A DNA stretch of 64,000 bases from the NCBI RefSeq assembly GCF_018271995.1, contig NZ_JAGUCO010000013.1:1-64000 (forward strand), written 5' to 3'. The first letter of the stretch is position 1. Each line of letters begins with the position of its first letter. The position numbers and the translations under genes were made by a program. The notes under the pieces were generated by a model. That model worked only from the letters and a program-made list of their open reading frames with translations. It made no database searches and was not told where the DNA came from. The stretch comes from Carboxylicivirga linearis (GTDB lineage Bacteria > Bacteroidota > Bacteroidia > Bacteroidales > Marinilabiliaceae). Positions 10,101 to 18,878 of this stretch are shown here, one piece after another.

Positions 10101-10732
10101 TAGGGATTCAAAATGTAACCACTACCGGATTTGAGGTCTGTTTATTGAGTGAAGAAAGCATAACTTCAACACCTTTTGGCGAAAAAATTGATTTCCTTGC
10201 CATTGAGCCTGGTGAAGGAGCTATTGGAGAAAAAAGAGTTACTGTTGGAGCTACTGCTGAAGGTTCAGGAATTGTTACTACACCAGTTTCGGTTGAATAT
10301 GATGAAACATATGAGGAGCCTGTTGTATTTACAACATTATTATCTGTTAATAACTCTTTCGCATCAACAGTTAGATATACTGCGGATGATGTAGCGAATG
10401 AATTTAAATTATCAAGGGTTCGTGAAATGTCAGCAGGTTTATCATCAACTACTCAAGATCAATTGGGATGGATGATCATGGATCAGTCCGACAATCAACC
10501 AACCGGAATAAATACAGGTGCAATTAAGAATGTTAATATTTATCCTAATCCAATACAAGACATATTGTATTTCGACTTGGAAAAAGAGGAGCTTATTGAG
10601 GTAATGAATATTTCAGGTCAAACAATAATGCAAGTAAAAGCGATGCGTTCTGTTAATCTGTCTCATCTTGGTAGGGGTGTTTATTTAATAAAAATTGGAG
10701 ATAGTACTCCGATCAAAATAGTGAAAGAATAA
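7118..10732 (+). CDS. T9SS-secreted GH128-like glycosidase (putative beta-1,3-glucanase) with lectin modules
   Basis: 1204 residues. Signal peptide about 1-24. Residues about 25-200 form a carbohydrate-binding-like sandwich. Residues about 205-300 are an Ig-like module resembling the one in the LamG protein at 5477. The catalytic part (about 440-760) carries LGYNEPDQ with E544 and IWITEMNNG with E639. These fit the acid/base and nucleophile of the glycosyl hydrolase catalytic core (PF11790) that includes GH128 endo-beta-1,3-glucanases. Residues about 865-1040 look like H-type-lectin modules (repeats of the type F..P..V...Q). The last 70 residues (NVNIYPNPIQDILYFDL to GVYLIKIGDSTPIKIVKE) are a T9SS type A sorting domain. 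It precedes the FAS1/SusCD block but has its own terminator. The substrate is inferred only. Confidence 0.85.
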   Translation: MKKHLLSVLLSTCMLFVGNNMATSQNIISSWDGDGVIGANSKPNDVSWDNTDADIIPWEVANGNGGCRFRDYDVTGGHTGYTNEVDGSTSTTRQLMLRYDHDTYMNSVYSYPVTLEPCTFYTFSFDFLIGGSGTAPQNLKAGISTTKDETGHIASQTFTTTNNTTVYRRGELSFTTDQTGGLYYITFSGARVWYGITNLSIEANTEESLSVSVAEIEFSASTKTSSFVVTGNSLQNNISLTAPDGVVLDVTSISAADAQCGVTVTATYEGSSDVIDQDIVITSGSLSKSIFVTYDYLAPNVETVVQLVDEDRVLTDNTELHITSEDAPFVNSTVSLDHEDAWLFFDNIKPSVVANNYLGSVLVNGSPFVNGTNGRIAIYAHGAVLMPHSSVFKPLTVYTGEEFTGESNQYSIHTYHNILGDFDNAIKSFKLKRGYQATFANNADGSGYSRVFIAHEQDLEIDMPQELSGSVSFIRVFKHQWVTKKGKAGWNPNEINGTAYYDWNIGGSSSLDYEYAAIRQNGGWPGWDAINNKQDITHLLGYNEPDQSDQSNMTYTDMINIWPGMYGSGLRVGSPAYANAWSGNTGKNLFDFVAACEDLNYRTDFIAVHSYWENSASSWYSSLKDYHERCGGRPIWITEMNNGANWTSEWWPDNDTRLATTNNVNRQLNNMKEILHMLDTTSFVERYYLYDWVQDCRAMVVTINDTYLGWVESGDQRGDWIADAPVLYQNGDGYDVVLTPFGEYYRDHNAPIAYNGKYEIVPVWNYVSPSLDSRHLSLSNSMRLDWDDPNGELSKAYKVEKKVNDGAYEEIYYSEDVSVTYFIDPVNPDNRGKVTYKVSLLKSDGAFLSSNEVVYFQSGGTESLQIGQMKLNNSDWTTCYFSERFSTTPHVIMGATSYNNVLPMTQRVNSVSTSSFKFHFEPWSYLTTGISKSDDVALLAIEEGTYDFGGLKGEVAQVTGVRRDWVSIEFTQAFDVVPVVFCTQVSNGTIFPTTVGIQNVTTTGFEVCLLSEESITSTPFGEKIDFLAIEPGEGAIGEKRVTVGATAEGSGIVTTPVSVEYDETYEEPVVFTTLLSVNNSFASTVRYTADDVANEFKLSRVREMSAGLSSTTQDQLGWMIMDQSDNQPTGINTGAIKNVNIYPNPIQDILYFDLEKEELIEVMNISGQTIMQVKAMRSVNLSHLGRGVYLIKIGDSTPIKIVKE

Positions 10733-10791
10733 AAATAGATAACTTATAGATTTTGGATGTAAGTTGAAACTTTCTGAAATCTACACCTTAT

Positions 10792-10832
10792 AAAAAGAAG
10801 AATTAGCTTAATGTTAATTCTTCTTTTTTTTA
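10792..10832 (+). terminator. Intrinsic terminator after the GH128-like gene
   Basis: A perfect 14-bp inverted repeat, AAAAAGAAGAATTA (10792-10805) and TAATTCTTCTTTTT (10815-10828), is followed by a T-run. It separates the glycosidase from the FAS1/SusCD block. Confidence 0.85.
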
Positions 10833-11349
10833 TAGAATAAATATGACTGCTAGTGGCTTCAGTGTAGATAATCACTTTCAAAAAATGGTAATATGAAGAA
10901 TTTGTCGGTGTTAATGACGAAAAAATGACAGTTGTTATTTGGCGAAACATCTAATATTGCTTTAACAAAAAATAACATTTTTAAACGCTGTATTGCATTG
11001 ATTTAAAGGTTTTGAAGGAATTAATTAATAAAAATTAAATAAAAAATGGGTATGTGTATTAAATATTTTATTTTTGCATCCTACTCAATTCTATCATTCA
11101 GATTGTATGGATGATCCAAAAGTGAAGAAAATCAATTAAATACAGTTGCTCCTGTAGGGTTGTTGAAAACATTTGTTCATCGAATTTTCAAATTTAGATT
11201 AGTAAAAATCGAAAAAATGTAACAAATGTTAACAGTCTTCGGGTAGTTTTGTTTTTGTTAAAATTAACAAAGTAAGCTGTCGCTTAAAAAAGTAAGAAAA
11301 TTAAATAATAGTCGTGTAATAACTGTCCGTAATTTTATGAAAGTGTATT
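10833..11349. other. Long leader region before the FAS1/SusCD block
   Basis: No gene is seen in about 500 nt after the terminator. Two exact -7 elements are present: TATTTTTG at 11069-11076 and TAGTTTTG at 11244-11251. The long AT-rich leader is typical of a regulated SusCD operon. No ECF-sigma, anti-sigma or hybrid two-component gene is adjacent. Confidence 0.5.
11244..11251 (+). promoter_or_regulatory. -7 element TAGTTTTG upstream of the FAS1/SusCD block
   Basis: An exact TAnnTTTG match about 100 nt upstream of the first FAS1 gene. A second candidate (TATTTTTG, 11069-11076) lies farther upstream, so the actual start cannot be settled from sequence. Confidence 0.4.
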
Positions 11350-13926
11350 ATGAAAGTAATTCAAAGGATGAAAAATAGATTTAAAAAATGGCAGTTCAGC
11401 AAAGCAGTGTTTTCTGCAATAATGTTGCTGATAGCCGTTAATTTTATGTCCTGTAATGATGACGAGCTCTTTTATGATAAAAATGAGCCCGAGTGGTTAG
11501 GGGCGAGTATTTATCAGTATTTAGAAGACGCTGGTAACTATGAGACATTTGTAAAGTTGATTGATGATGTTGGATATGATGAGGTATTGTCAAAAACAGG
11601 TAGTAAAACACTATTTGTTGCAAACGATGAAGCCTTCAGTCGTTTCTTTCAAAACAATCCTTGGAATGTAACTTCTTATAATGATTTGTCATTAGCTGAA
11701 AAGAAGTTGATTCTAAATTTTGGTATGATTGATAATGCTTATTTAATAGAAACATTATCTAATTACAATGATGGTGGTACGCTTGTATATGGTACTGCTA
11801 TGAGAAGACAAACAGCTAATACTGCCAGTGATAGTATTCTGTTTGATTCCTACCAGGATGTACCTAAATCTGGTCCTCTAGGGAATGTTTGGGAAAATAA
11901 TTTTAGAAATGGGATGTATGTGGTAAAAGATAATTCCGCATCTCCAATTGTGTATTTCTTCCAAAAGATGCTAACTACTAATGGTATTTCAAATGCCGAT
12001 TATAAGGTAATCAGTGGTAAGGATCGCAGTGGTGACGATGCTGATGTTTTTGATATCAGGGTGGTTGAAAGAGATATTGTTTGTAAAAACGGATATATTC
12101 ATGTGTTGGAGGATGTAATGATTCCTCGTGATAACATGGCAGAACATATTCATAAAAATCCAGAAACAACTATTTTTTCCGATTTACTTGATCGTTATAC
12201 GTGGTATCAGCCTGATTACGATCTTACAGAGGAATATAGTCTGGTTAATCCTGGTTTCTCCGATACCATTTATGTAAAGAGTTATCTGCAAAAGAATTTC
12301 TCTTACACGATGAATGGTCAACTGCTTGATTTAGATGATTATTTATTAAATTTTTCACCAGGAGCGAATGATTACTCACAATCAAGATTGCAAGCCGATA
12401 TGGGAACCATGATGGTACCAACTGATGCTGCAATGGATGAGTACTTTAACGAAGGTGCCGGACGTATTCTTAAAGAGAGATATGGTTCATGGGAAAATAT
12501 TCCGGATGATATTATCACTCTGTTTATGAACCGTCATTTAAGAAATTCTTTTATGGCTAGTGTTCCAAGTCAGTTTGATGACATGAAAGATACCGAGAAC
12601 TCTGCAGTGCCTATTACAACAGGTGATATAGAGAGTAGCTATATTGCGGTAAACGGTTTGGTGTATCATACCAATAGAGTTTATCCTCCAGATGATTATG
12701 TATCAATTTATGGACCGGTTTTATTTGGTGAAAAAGCCAAAGTGTTTAACTGGGCTATTCGTCAAAATGACTTTAGACTATACCTTAACTCTTTAGAGAA
12801 CTTATATTCATTCTTTGTTCCTTCAGATGATTTCTTCTCAAGGTATATCGATCCGTTTGCATTTGCTAAAGATGTAAAAGGGGCATTAAAGTATTGGTAT
12901 AACAATGAAACAAACACTGTAAATGCAACTGTTTATGCTTACGATGCAGCAACTGGAGAATTTGGTGATTCAATTAATGTAATTACCAATGCCAACTTCT
13001 TATCTAATCGTCTGCTTGATATGTTAGATAACCATATTGTGGTAGATGATGTTGAAAACGGAAAGAACTTTTACTTCACTAAAGAAAACAATGTTCTTAA
13101 GATTTCGGGTTCCGGAACTAATCTTAAAGTTCAGGCAGGTAATGATTTGGTAAATAATACAGATATTAGTGTACTAAGTGTTTTTGAACAGGCTAATGGT
13201 AATACTTATCTAATTGATAAACCATTACAAACGCCACTTCGATCAGTTTACAAAGTTCTTAGTGAGACACCACAGTTTAGTAAATTTTATGAATTATTAA
13301 ACGGATTTCCAAGTACATCTAACTCGGTTGTGTTTGTTAGAAGAACTAACTATTATGGTATTGATTATAATATCCGATTCTTTAATACCTTTAATTATAC
13401 AGTTTATGTTCCAACAAATGAAGCTATTCAGGAGTTAATCGACTCTGGCGAATTGAAGACATGGGAAGAGATTAATGCTATTGAAGATGCAACAGAGAAG
13501 TTGGCTGAGATTGAAAAAATGGAACGTTTCTTAAGATATCACTTCCAGGATAATTCAATTTTTATTGGTGGTCCTACTGTTAACAACACTTATCAGTCAT
13601 CAACCATTAACTTGGATAAACCAATTTATGATACCAGATATGGTACATACATTAATAAGTACTTCAAAATTGGGGTTGTACAAGATGGTAATGATTTGTT
13701 CTTAACAACTGAAAATCTTGATGATAATGAAAGTACAGCACAAGTTAAGAAAGATGAAGGATTATATAATATAATGGCTCGAGACTATGTTTTTAATGGT
13801 AATCCAAGTGCATATAGAGAAATAGACGGTTCAGGATCGGGTAGCAATAGCTTTACCTCTTCTGAAATTATTACCTCTTCTACTGCTGTTATTCACCAAA
13901 TAGATAGAGTCTTGAAGTTTGAATAA
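11350..13926 (+). CDS. Four-domain fasciclin (FAS1) lipoprotein
   Basis: 858 residues. The lipoprotein signal ends in NFMSC (Cys about residue 35), so it is predicted to be anchored in the outer membrane. Four FAS1-like domains can be read from their conserved C-terminal box: YIHVLEDVMIP (about residue 255), YHTNRVYPP (about 440), NHIVVDDVENG (about 565) and VIHQIDRVLKF (the C-terminus). FAS1 domains mediate adhesion or ligand contact in known proteins. Here it is the first gene of a block with SusC and SusD, and the SusC gene follows 7 nt after its stop. I infer a surface ligand-capture protein playing the part of SusE/SusF. The ligand is unknown. The ATG at 11350 was kept; M7 at 11368 is an alternative start. 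Confidence 0.85.
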   Translation: MKVIQRMKNRFKKWQFSKAVFSAIMLLIAVNFMSCNDDELFYDKNEPEWLGASIYQYLEDAGNYETFVKLIDDVGYDEVLSKTGSKTLFVANDEAFSRFFQNNPWNVTSYNDLSLAEKKLILNFGMIDNAYLIETLSNYNDGGTLVYGTAMRRQTANTASDSILFDSYQDVPKSGPLGNVWENNFRNGMYVVKDNSASPIVYFFQKMLTTNGISNADYKVISGKDRSGDDADVFDIRVVERDIVCKNGYIHVLEDVMIPRDNMAEHIHKNPETTIFSDLLDRYTWYQPDYDLTEEYSLVNPGFSDTIYVKSYLQKNFSYTMNGQLLDLDDYLLNFSPGANDYSQSRLQADMGTMMVPTDAAMDEYFNEGAGRILKERYGSWENIPDDIITLFMNRHLRNSFMASVPSQFDDMKDTENSAVPITTGDIESSYIAVNGLVYHTNRVYPPDDYVSIYGPVLFGEKAKVFNWAIRQNDFRLYLNSLENLYSFFVPSDDFFSRYIDPFAFAKDVKGALKYWYNNETNTVNATVYAYDAATGEFGDSINVITNANFLSNRLLDMLDNHIVVDDVENGKNFYFTKENNVLKISGSGTNLKVQAGNDLVNNTDISVLSVFEQANGNTYLIDKPLQTPLRSVYKVLSETPQFSKFYELLNGFPSTSNSVVFVRRTNYYGIDYNIRFFNTFNYTVYVPTNEAIQELIDSGELKTWEEINAIEDATEKLAEIEKMERFLRYHFQDNSIFIGGPTVNNTYQSSTINLDKPIYDTRYGTYINKYFKIGVVQDGNDLFLTTENLDDNESTAQVKKDEGLYNIMARDYVFNGNPSAYREIDGSGSGSNSFTSSEIITSSTAVIHQIDRVLKFE

Positions 13927-13933
13927 ATCCAAA

Positions 13934-16900
13934 ATGAATATGAAAATAAACTATATAATTGTCATATTACTGGCAATCGTGATGTTTCCATTCAATTCCA
14001 TGGCACAAGATATTGTGGTTAGTGGGAAAGTAGTTGATGCTGATGGGGAAGGCCTCGTTGGTGCCACGGTAGTTGAAACGGATAATCAACAAAGAATTAT
14101 TGCTGCTACCATTACCGATTTTAATGGGCAGTATGTGCTACAAGTTAAGAATACCAATAATTCTCTTGTATTTTCCTTTATTGGTTTTAAGAGTGTTACA
14201 CGTGCAATTGGTAATGAAACGGTAGTAAACGTAACCATGCAGGAAGACAAGCAGACCATAACTGAGGTGGCTATTGTTGCAGAAAAAAGGCATAGTGAAG
14301 GCTCTTTCTCTATTCCGCAAAGAGAGATCTCTGGTGCTGTACAGTCTGTTAGTATGGAGAAGTTGGAAGGTATGCCTACTACTTCTATTGATGATGCGCT
14401 ACAGGGACGTATTGCTGGTTTGGATATTGTGGCCAATTCAGGTGACCCTGGTTCAGGTTCTTCTATGCGTATTCGTGGTACTACATCTATTAATGCCAAC
14501 TCTGAGCCTTTAATTGTAGTTAACGATGTGCCTTTTGAAATGGATGTAGATCCAAACTTCGATTTTGCCAATGCTACAGAAGATGAATTTGCTACCTTAT
14601 TGAGTATTAATCCAGATGATATCGAGGAAATTACAGTATTGAAGGATGCGGCATCAACTGCTGTTTGGGGTGTGAAAGGTGCCAACGGTGTTTTGGTTAT
14701 CAAAACTAAAAAAGGGGTTAGAGGACCTACCCGTTTGCAATATTCATATCGCTTAACCGGTATTGTGCAGCCACAAGGATTAGATATGCTAAATGGGGAT
14801 GACTATACCATGATGATGAAACAAGCTTTGTTTAATCCTTATCAAAGTGAGATAGCAGCTAATGTAAGAGAGTTGGCGTATGATCCTAATTTTTCAGAAT
14901 ATCAGAACTTTAATAATAATGTTAATTGGGTTGATGAAGTAACACAAATCGGATTTAAGCACGACCACTTTTTAAGTCTTAGTGGTGGTGGCGAAAGAGC
15001 TCGTTATCGTGTATCTGGTGGTTTCTTAACTCAAACAGGTACTGTTATTGGTCAGCAGTTAGATCGTGTTTCTTCCAGGGCATATTTCGAGTACAATGTG
15101 TCGAACCGTATTAAATTTAGCTCTGATATTGCTTTTACCTTTACCGATAACGATAGAAATTATAGATATCCTGAACGTGATAGTAGAACTTCAATATTAG
15201 GGTTTGCCTATCAAAAGATGCCTAATGTGAGTGTTTATGAGCAAGATATTTATGGTAATAACACTGGTAGTTATTATAATATTGACCCTAATTCTGAACT
15301 AAATTCACAGCAGAAGAGTTTACCCAACCCGGTAGCTTTGGCTCGATTAGGAAAGAATAACCAAAAGAATTATCGTATTATTCCTAACTTCAGATTGTTC
15401 TACGATATTTTAAATCCGGAAACACAATATTTGAGATATGATGTAATTATGTCTTTCGATATTAATAATACCAGAACTAATATGTTCCTCCCAGGTGAGG
15501 CTACTAACTCAGTGTGGTCGGATAACCAGGTGAACAGAAGTTTTAATGAAGATTCGGAAACCATTGGTGTGTATCTTGAAAACAACATAACCTGGCAGTC
15601 ACGTTTTTCTAATCCTAATCATAATTTAATGATTCAGGGTAAAAATCGTATCAGAACAGGTAACGGATCCAGTCAGTCAATAGGTAAAACCAACTTACCA
15701 GGCGACTTTGTTAGTTCAACTATACCCGGATATTTTTTGCCAGGTGCTGACTATAATAGTTCTCGTTGGGCATACCGCAGTGTGTCTTTCTTAGGTAGGG
15801 CTCACTATACCTTTAAATCAAGGTATGTACTATCAGGAACGATTACCAGTGATGGTAGTACACAGTTTGGTAAAGATCGTAAATTCGGTACCTTCCCTGC
15901 TGTATCGGCTAAATGGATTATCTCCGATGAGCCTTTTATGCAAAGTACAAGCCGATGGCTAAGCTTCTTGGCATTTCGCCCAAGTTGGGGTATTGGAGGT
16001 AACACTCCGGGGCGTGAGTACTTGCACTATAGTATTTACCAAAATTATGGCAACTATATGGGAGAAACAGCCAGCCGCCCGGTTAATATGCGTTTAGATG
16101 ATTTAAGATGGGAAAAAACAACCCAATACAACCTGGGTATGGATATAGGTTTATTGAATGATAAGCTTGTATTCGACTTAAACTTATATAAGCGTCATAC
16201 CGAAGACTTGTTGTTTAAAGATTTGGCTGTGGCATCATCATCTGGTTACACAGGAGTAAGTTATCAAAACGTGGGTACAATGGATAACCAAGGGTATGAG
16301 ATTAATATTCAAACCAATAATCTTATTAAAACACAAGATTTGCGAGTTGATTTTAACTTCAATATTGCCAATAACCGAAATGTAATTGTAGAGCTGCGTG
16401 ACGACATCTTAAACAATACTAATGCAGACTTTAATTATGCTAACGGAACTTATTTGACTCGTATACAGGAAGGTCATGCTTTTGGATCTGTTTATGGATT
16501 TAAATATAAAGGGGTATACCAATACAACGATTACATCGAGGGTGTTCAGGAAAATGCTCCCGTAGCTCGTGATGGTAATGGAAATGTAATTACCGATTCT
16601 AGAGGTAATCCACTGCCAATGTATTATGCTTATGGCCAGGAAGGAATTCGCTACCAGTTCCGTGGAGGTGATGCTATTTACGAAGATGTAAACAACGATG
16701 GTACTATTGATGAATTGGATATTGTGTATTTAGGTAATACCAACCCTAAGTTAACCGGTGGTTTTGGTACAAATATCACATTTAAACAATTTGGTATGAC
16801 GGCGTTCTTTAATTTCCGTTATGGTAATAAGGTAATTAATAAAAACCGTATGAATGCCGAAAATATGTATAGCTACAATAACCAAAGTACTTCGGTAAAC

Positions 16901-17233
16901 TGGCGCTGGCGTAAAGACGGTGATGTTACCGACATGCCACGTGCATTGTATCAGCATGGTTACAATTGGTTAGGTAGTGATCGATATGTAGAAGATGGTT
17001 CTTTCCTTCGTTTTAAATATTTAAGCTTTAACTATTCGTTTAAAAAGCAAAAGCTTGAGAAGCTGAATATCGAAAACCTGAGACTGTTCTTAACATTTAA
17101 TAACCTTTTTGTTTGGACCAAATACACAGGTGTTGATCCTGAAGTGGGTTATGGTGCTATGGATATTAGTGAAGATTATGGTCAGACACCAAGATCCAGA
17201 GATTGTATGATAGGATTATCTGTAACCTTTTAA
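13934..17233 (+). CDS. SusC/RagA-family TonB-dependent outer-membrane transporter 1
   Basis: 1099 residues from the ATG at 13934. A TTG at 13919 would extend it into the preceding gene and is less likely. Signal peptide ends at SMAQ. A carboxypeptidase-regulatory-like domain follows (VSGKVVDADGEGLVGATVVE, about residues 25-105), then the TonB plug (LQGRIAGLDIV, MRIRGTTSINANSEPLIVVN, ITVLKDAASTAVWGVKGANG), then a long beta-barrel ending in an aromatic residue (GLSVTF), as in SusC proteins. It imports a polymer fragment bound by its SusD partner, using TonB energy. The partner SusD starts 11 nt downstream. A putative single-gene operator cannot be seen. Confidence 0.95.
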   Translation: MNMKINYIIVILLAIVMFPFNSMAQDIVVSGKVVDADGEGLVGATVVETDNQQRIIAATITDFNGQYVLQVKNTNNSLVFSFIGFKSVTRAIGNETVVNVTMQEDKQTITEVAIVAEKRHSEGSFSIPQREISGAVQSVSMEKLEGMPTTSIDDALQGRIAGLDIVANSGDPGSGSSMRIRGTTSINANSEPLIVVNDVPFEMDVDPNFDFANATEDEFATLLSINPDDIEEITVLKDAASTAVWGVKGANGVLVIKTKKGVRGPTRLQYSYRLTGIVQPQGLDMLNGDDYTMMMKQALFNPYQSEIAANVRELAYDPNFSEYQNFNNNVNWVDEVTQIGFKHDHFLSLSGGGERARYRVSGGFLTQTGTVIGQQLDRVSSRAYFEYNVSNRIKFSSDIAFTFTDNDRNYRYPERDSRTSILGFAYQKMPNVSVYEQDIYGNNTGSYYNIDPNSELNSQQKSLPNPVALARLGKNNQKNYRIIPNFRLFYDILNPETQYLRYDVIMSFDINNTRTNMFLPGEATNSVWSDNQVNRSFNEDSETIGVYLENNITWQSRFSNPNHNLMIQGKNRIRTGNGSSQSIGKTNLPGDFVSSTIPGYFLPGADYNSSRWAYRSVSFLGRAHYTFKSRYVLSGTITSDGSTQFGKDRKFGTFPAVSAKWIISDEPFMQSTSRWLSFLAFRPSWGIGGNTPGREYLHYSIYQNYGNYMGETASRPVNMRLDDLRWEKTTQYNLGMDIGLLNDKLVFDLNLYKRHTEDLLFKDLAVASSSGYTGVSYQNVGTMDNQGYEINIQTNNLIKTQDLRVDFNFNIANNRNVIVELRDDILNNTNADFNYANGTYLTRIQEGHAFGSVYGFKYKGVYQYNDYIEGVQENAPVARDGNGNVITDSRGNPLPMYYAYGQEGIRYQFRGGDAIYEDVNNDGTIDELDIVYLGNTNPKLTGGFGTNITFKQFGMTAFFNFRYGNKVINKNRMNAENMYSYNNQSTSVNWRWRKDGDVTDMPRALYQHGYNWLGSDRYVEDGSFLRFKYLSFNYSFKKQKLEKLNIENLRLFLTFNNLFVWTKYTGVDPEVGYGAMDISEDYGQTPRSRDCMIGLSVTF

Positions 17234-17244
17234 ACAATGACAGA

Positions 17245-18867
17245 ATGAAAAGAAGTAATTGTAAAAAAAACAGGTTAATGAAGATGAAAGAACCACAATA
17301 TAAAAGAACAATGAAAATACGAACAATCTATTCATTGTTATGGGGATTGATTTTATCAGTTAGTTTTACGTCATGTTCTAATTGGTTGGATTTAAAACCC
17401 GAAAGTGATCAGGTACTGGAAGATTTCTGGAAAACAGAATCTCAGGTAAACCAGGTGATGAATGCTTGTTATCGTTCAATGCTTGAATACGATTATCTTG
17501 ACAGAGCCATGGTATGGGGTGAATTGAGAAGCGATAATGTAACTTTTGGATCGCAAATGGAAGTGAATATGTATTTGATGATTAATGTGGATATTACATC
17601 ATCAAATGCATATGCAAGGTGGGCTCCTATGTATCGTACTATCAACTATTGTAATAACTGGTTGTATTTCGCGCCAGGCGTTATGGATTTAGATCCTAAC
17701 TTTACAAGTGCTAAATATCAGTTTGCCAGAGCGGAAGTGTTAACCATTCGTGCTTTGTCTTATTTTTACCTTGTTCGAACTTTCGAAAATGTTCCTTGGG
17801 TAGATACACCTAGTATTGACGATACTCAGGATTATAATGTACCACAATCGACAGAGGACGAAGTACTGGATCATATAACAGCTGATTTGGTAGATGCATT
17901 AAGAACGGCTCGTGAGTCATTTGATATTAGTGCTCAAAACAAAGGACGAATCACAAAAAATGCCATCAGAACTTTGTTGGCGGATATAGCGCTTTGGAGA
18001 AACGATTATGAAAGCGTTGTGAATTACTGTGATGAAGTAATTAATACTGAGAGGTATGAATTGGTTGAGGCAGAAGATGTGTTACAAGATGTATTTTATA
18101 TAGGTAATTCACAAGAAAGTATATTTGAACTTCAATTTCGATCATCCAACCTTGAAAATGGACCTGTAAGGACTAATATCGGATGGAGTGGTGCAGAACT
18201 TGGATCGTGGGCATTTCCTTTTAACTTAATGCAAGATGGTGGTCCGTTTACTTTTCAGGTTAGTGCCAATACAACCGAAGGAGAAAAAGATATACGAAAG
18301 TATGATTACATGATACAGAGATCAGCCGAAGCGTATTATCCATTTAAATATGCTGGATATAGAAGTACATTTGGAGATGACGAGGATGTTTCAGTCAATG
18401 ATTATTACTATACACTAGACTGGTCGAATTGGATTGTTTACCGTTATTCTGATGTATTATTAATGAAGGCTGAAGCCTTGGTTGAAATTGGTGGACGTGA
18501 GCAAGAAGCTTTAGATTTAGTGAATGAAACATTTTTACGTTCTAATCCAGAAGATGATCCATTGACACTTGCCAATTATCAGGGAGGTTTACTAAGAAAT
18601 CTCGTATTAAGAGAGCGTCAGCGTGAGTTTATGTGGGAAGGTAAACGTTGGTATGATCTTATGCGTTTGGCACGAAGAGCAGATTCAACAGACCCATTAT
18701 TAGGGTATGTTATGAATAAATTCTCAGGAGATGGAAATTATGCTGCTAAAATGTCTGTGATGGATGCGTTGTATATGCCAGTGCATATTAGTGAAATCAA
18801 TGCGAATCCTAATCTTGAGCAAAATCCATTTTATGAAATTAACTCTGGAAGTTCATCCGGTAATTAA
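17245..18867 (+). CDS. SusD/RagB-family substrate-binding lipoprotein 1
   Basis: 540 residues from the ATG at 17245. The ATG at 17311 (MKIRTIYSLLWG) gives a neater lipoprotein signal and may be the real start; an ATG at 17203 would overlap the SusC gene. The lipobox is SFTSC, followed by NWLDLKPES, the typical SusD opening after the anchor. The C-terminal part has the SusD hallmark REFMWEGKRWYDLMRLAR. It caps the SusC barrel and binds oligomer at the cell surface. The FAS1 gene at 18879 follows 11 nt after its stop. Confidence 0.93.
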   Translation: MKRSNCKKNRLMKMKEPQYKRTMKIRTIYSLLWGLILSVSFTSCSNWLDLKPESDQVLEDFWKTESQVNQVMNACYRSMLEYDYLDRAMVWGELRSDNVTFGSQMEVNMYLMINVDITSSNAYARWAPMYRTINYCNNWLYFAPGVMDLDPNFTSAKYQFARAEVLTIRALSYFYLVRTFENVPWVDTPSIDDTQDYNVPQSTEDEVLDHITADLVDALRTARESFDISAQNKGRITKNAIRTLLADIALWRNDYESVVNYCDEVINTERYELVEAEDVLQDVFYIGNSQESIFELQFRSSNLENGPVRTNIGWSGAELGSWAFPFNLMQDGGPFTFQVSANTTEGEKDIRKYDYMIQRSAEAYYPFKYAGYRSTFGDDEDVSVNDYYYTLDWSNWIVYRYSDVLLMKAEALVEIGGREQEALDLVNETFLRSNPEDDPLTLANYQGGLLRNLVLRERQREFMWEGKRWYDLMRLARRADSTDPLLGYVMNKFSGDGNYAAKMSVMDALYMPVHISEINANPNLEQNPFYEINSGSSSGN

Positions 18868-18878
18868 ATCAGTGAGTT

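Noticed and set aside
13919-13933. TTG start for the first SusC gene
   Set aside because: It overlaps the FAS1 stop codon, while two ATGs follow within 21 nt and give a normal signal peptide.
14086-14703. Minus-strand reading frame of 205 codons inside the first SusC gene
   Set aside because: It is antisense to the conserved SusC plug region and its translation has no family features or signal.
17203-17244. Upstream ATG extending the first SusD gene
   Set aside because: It would overlap the SusC gene by 31 nt and add residues without a signal-peptide character; 17245 or 17311 fits better.
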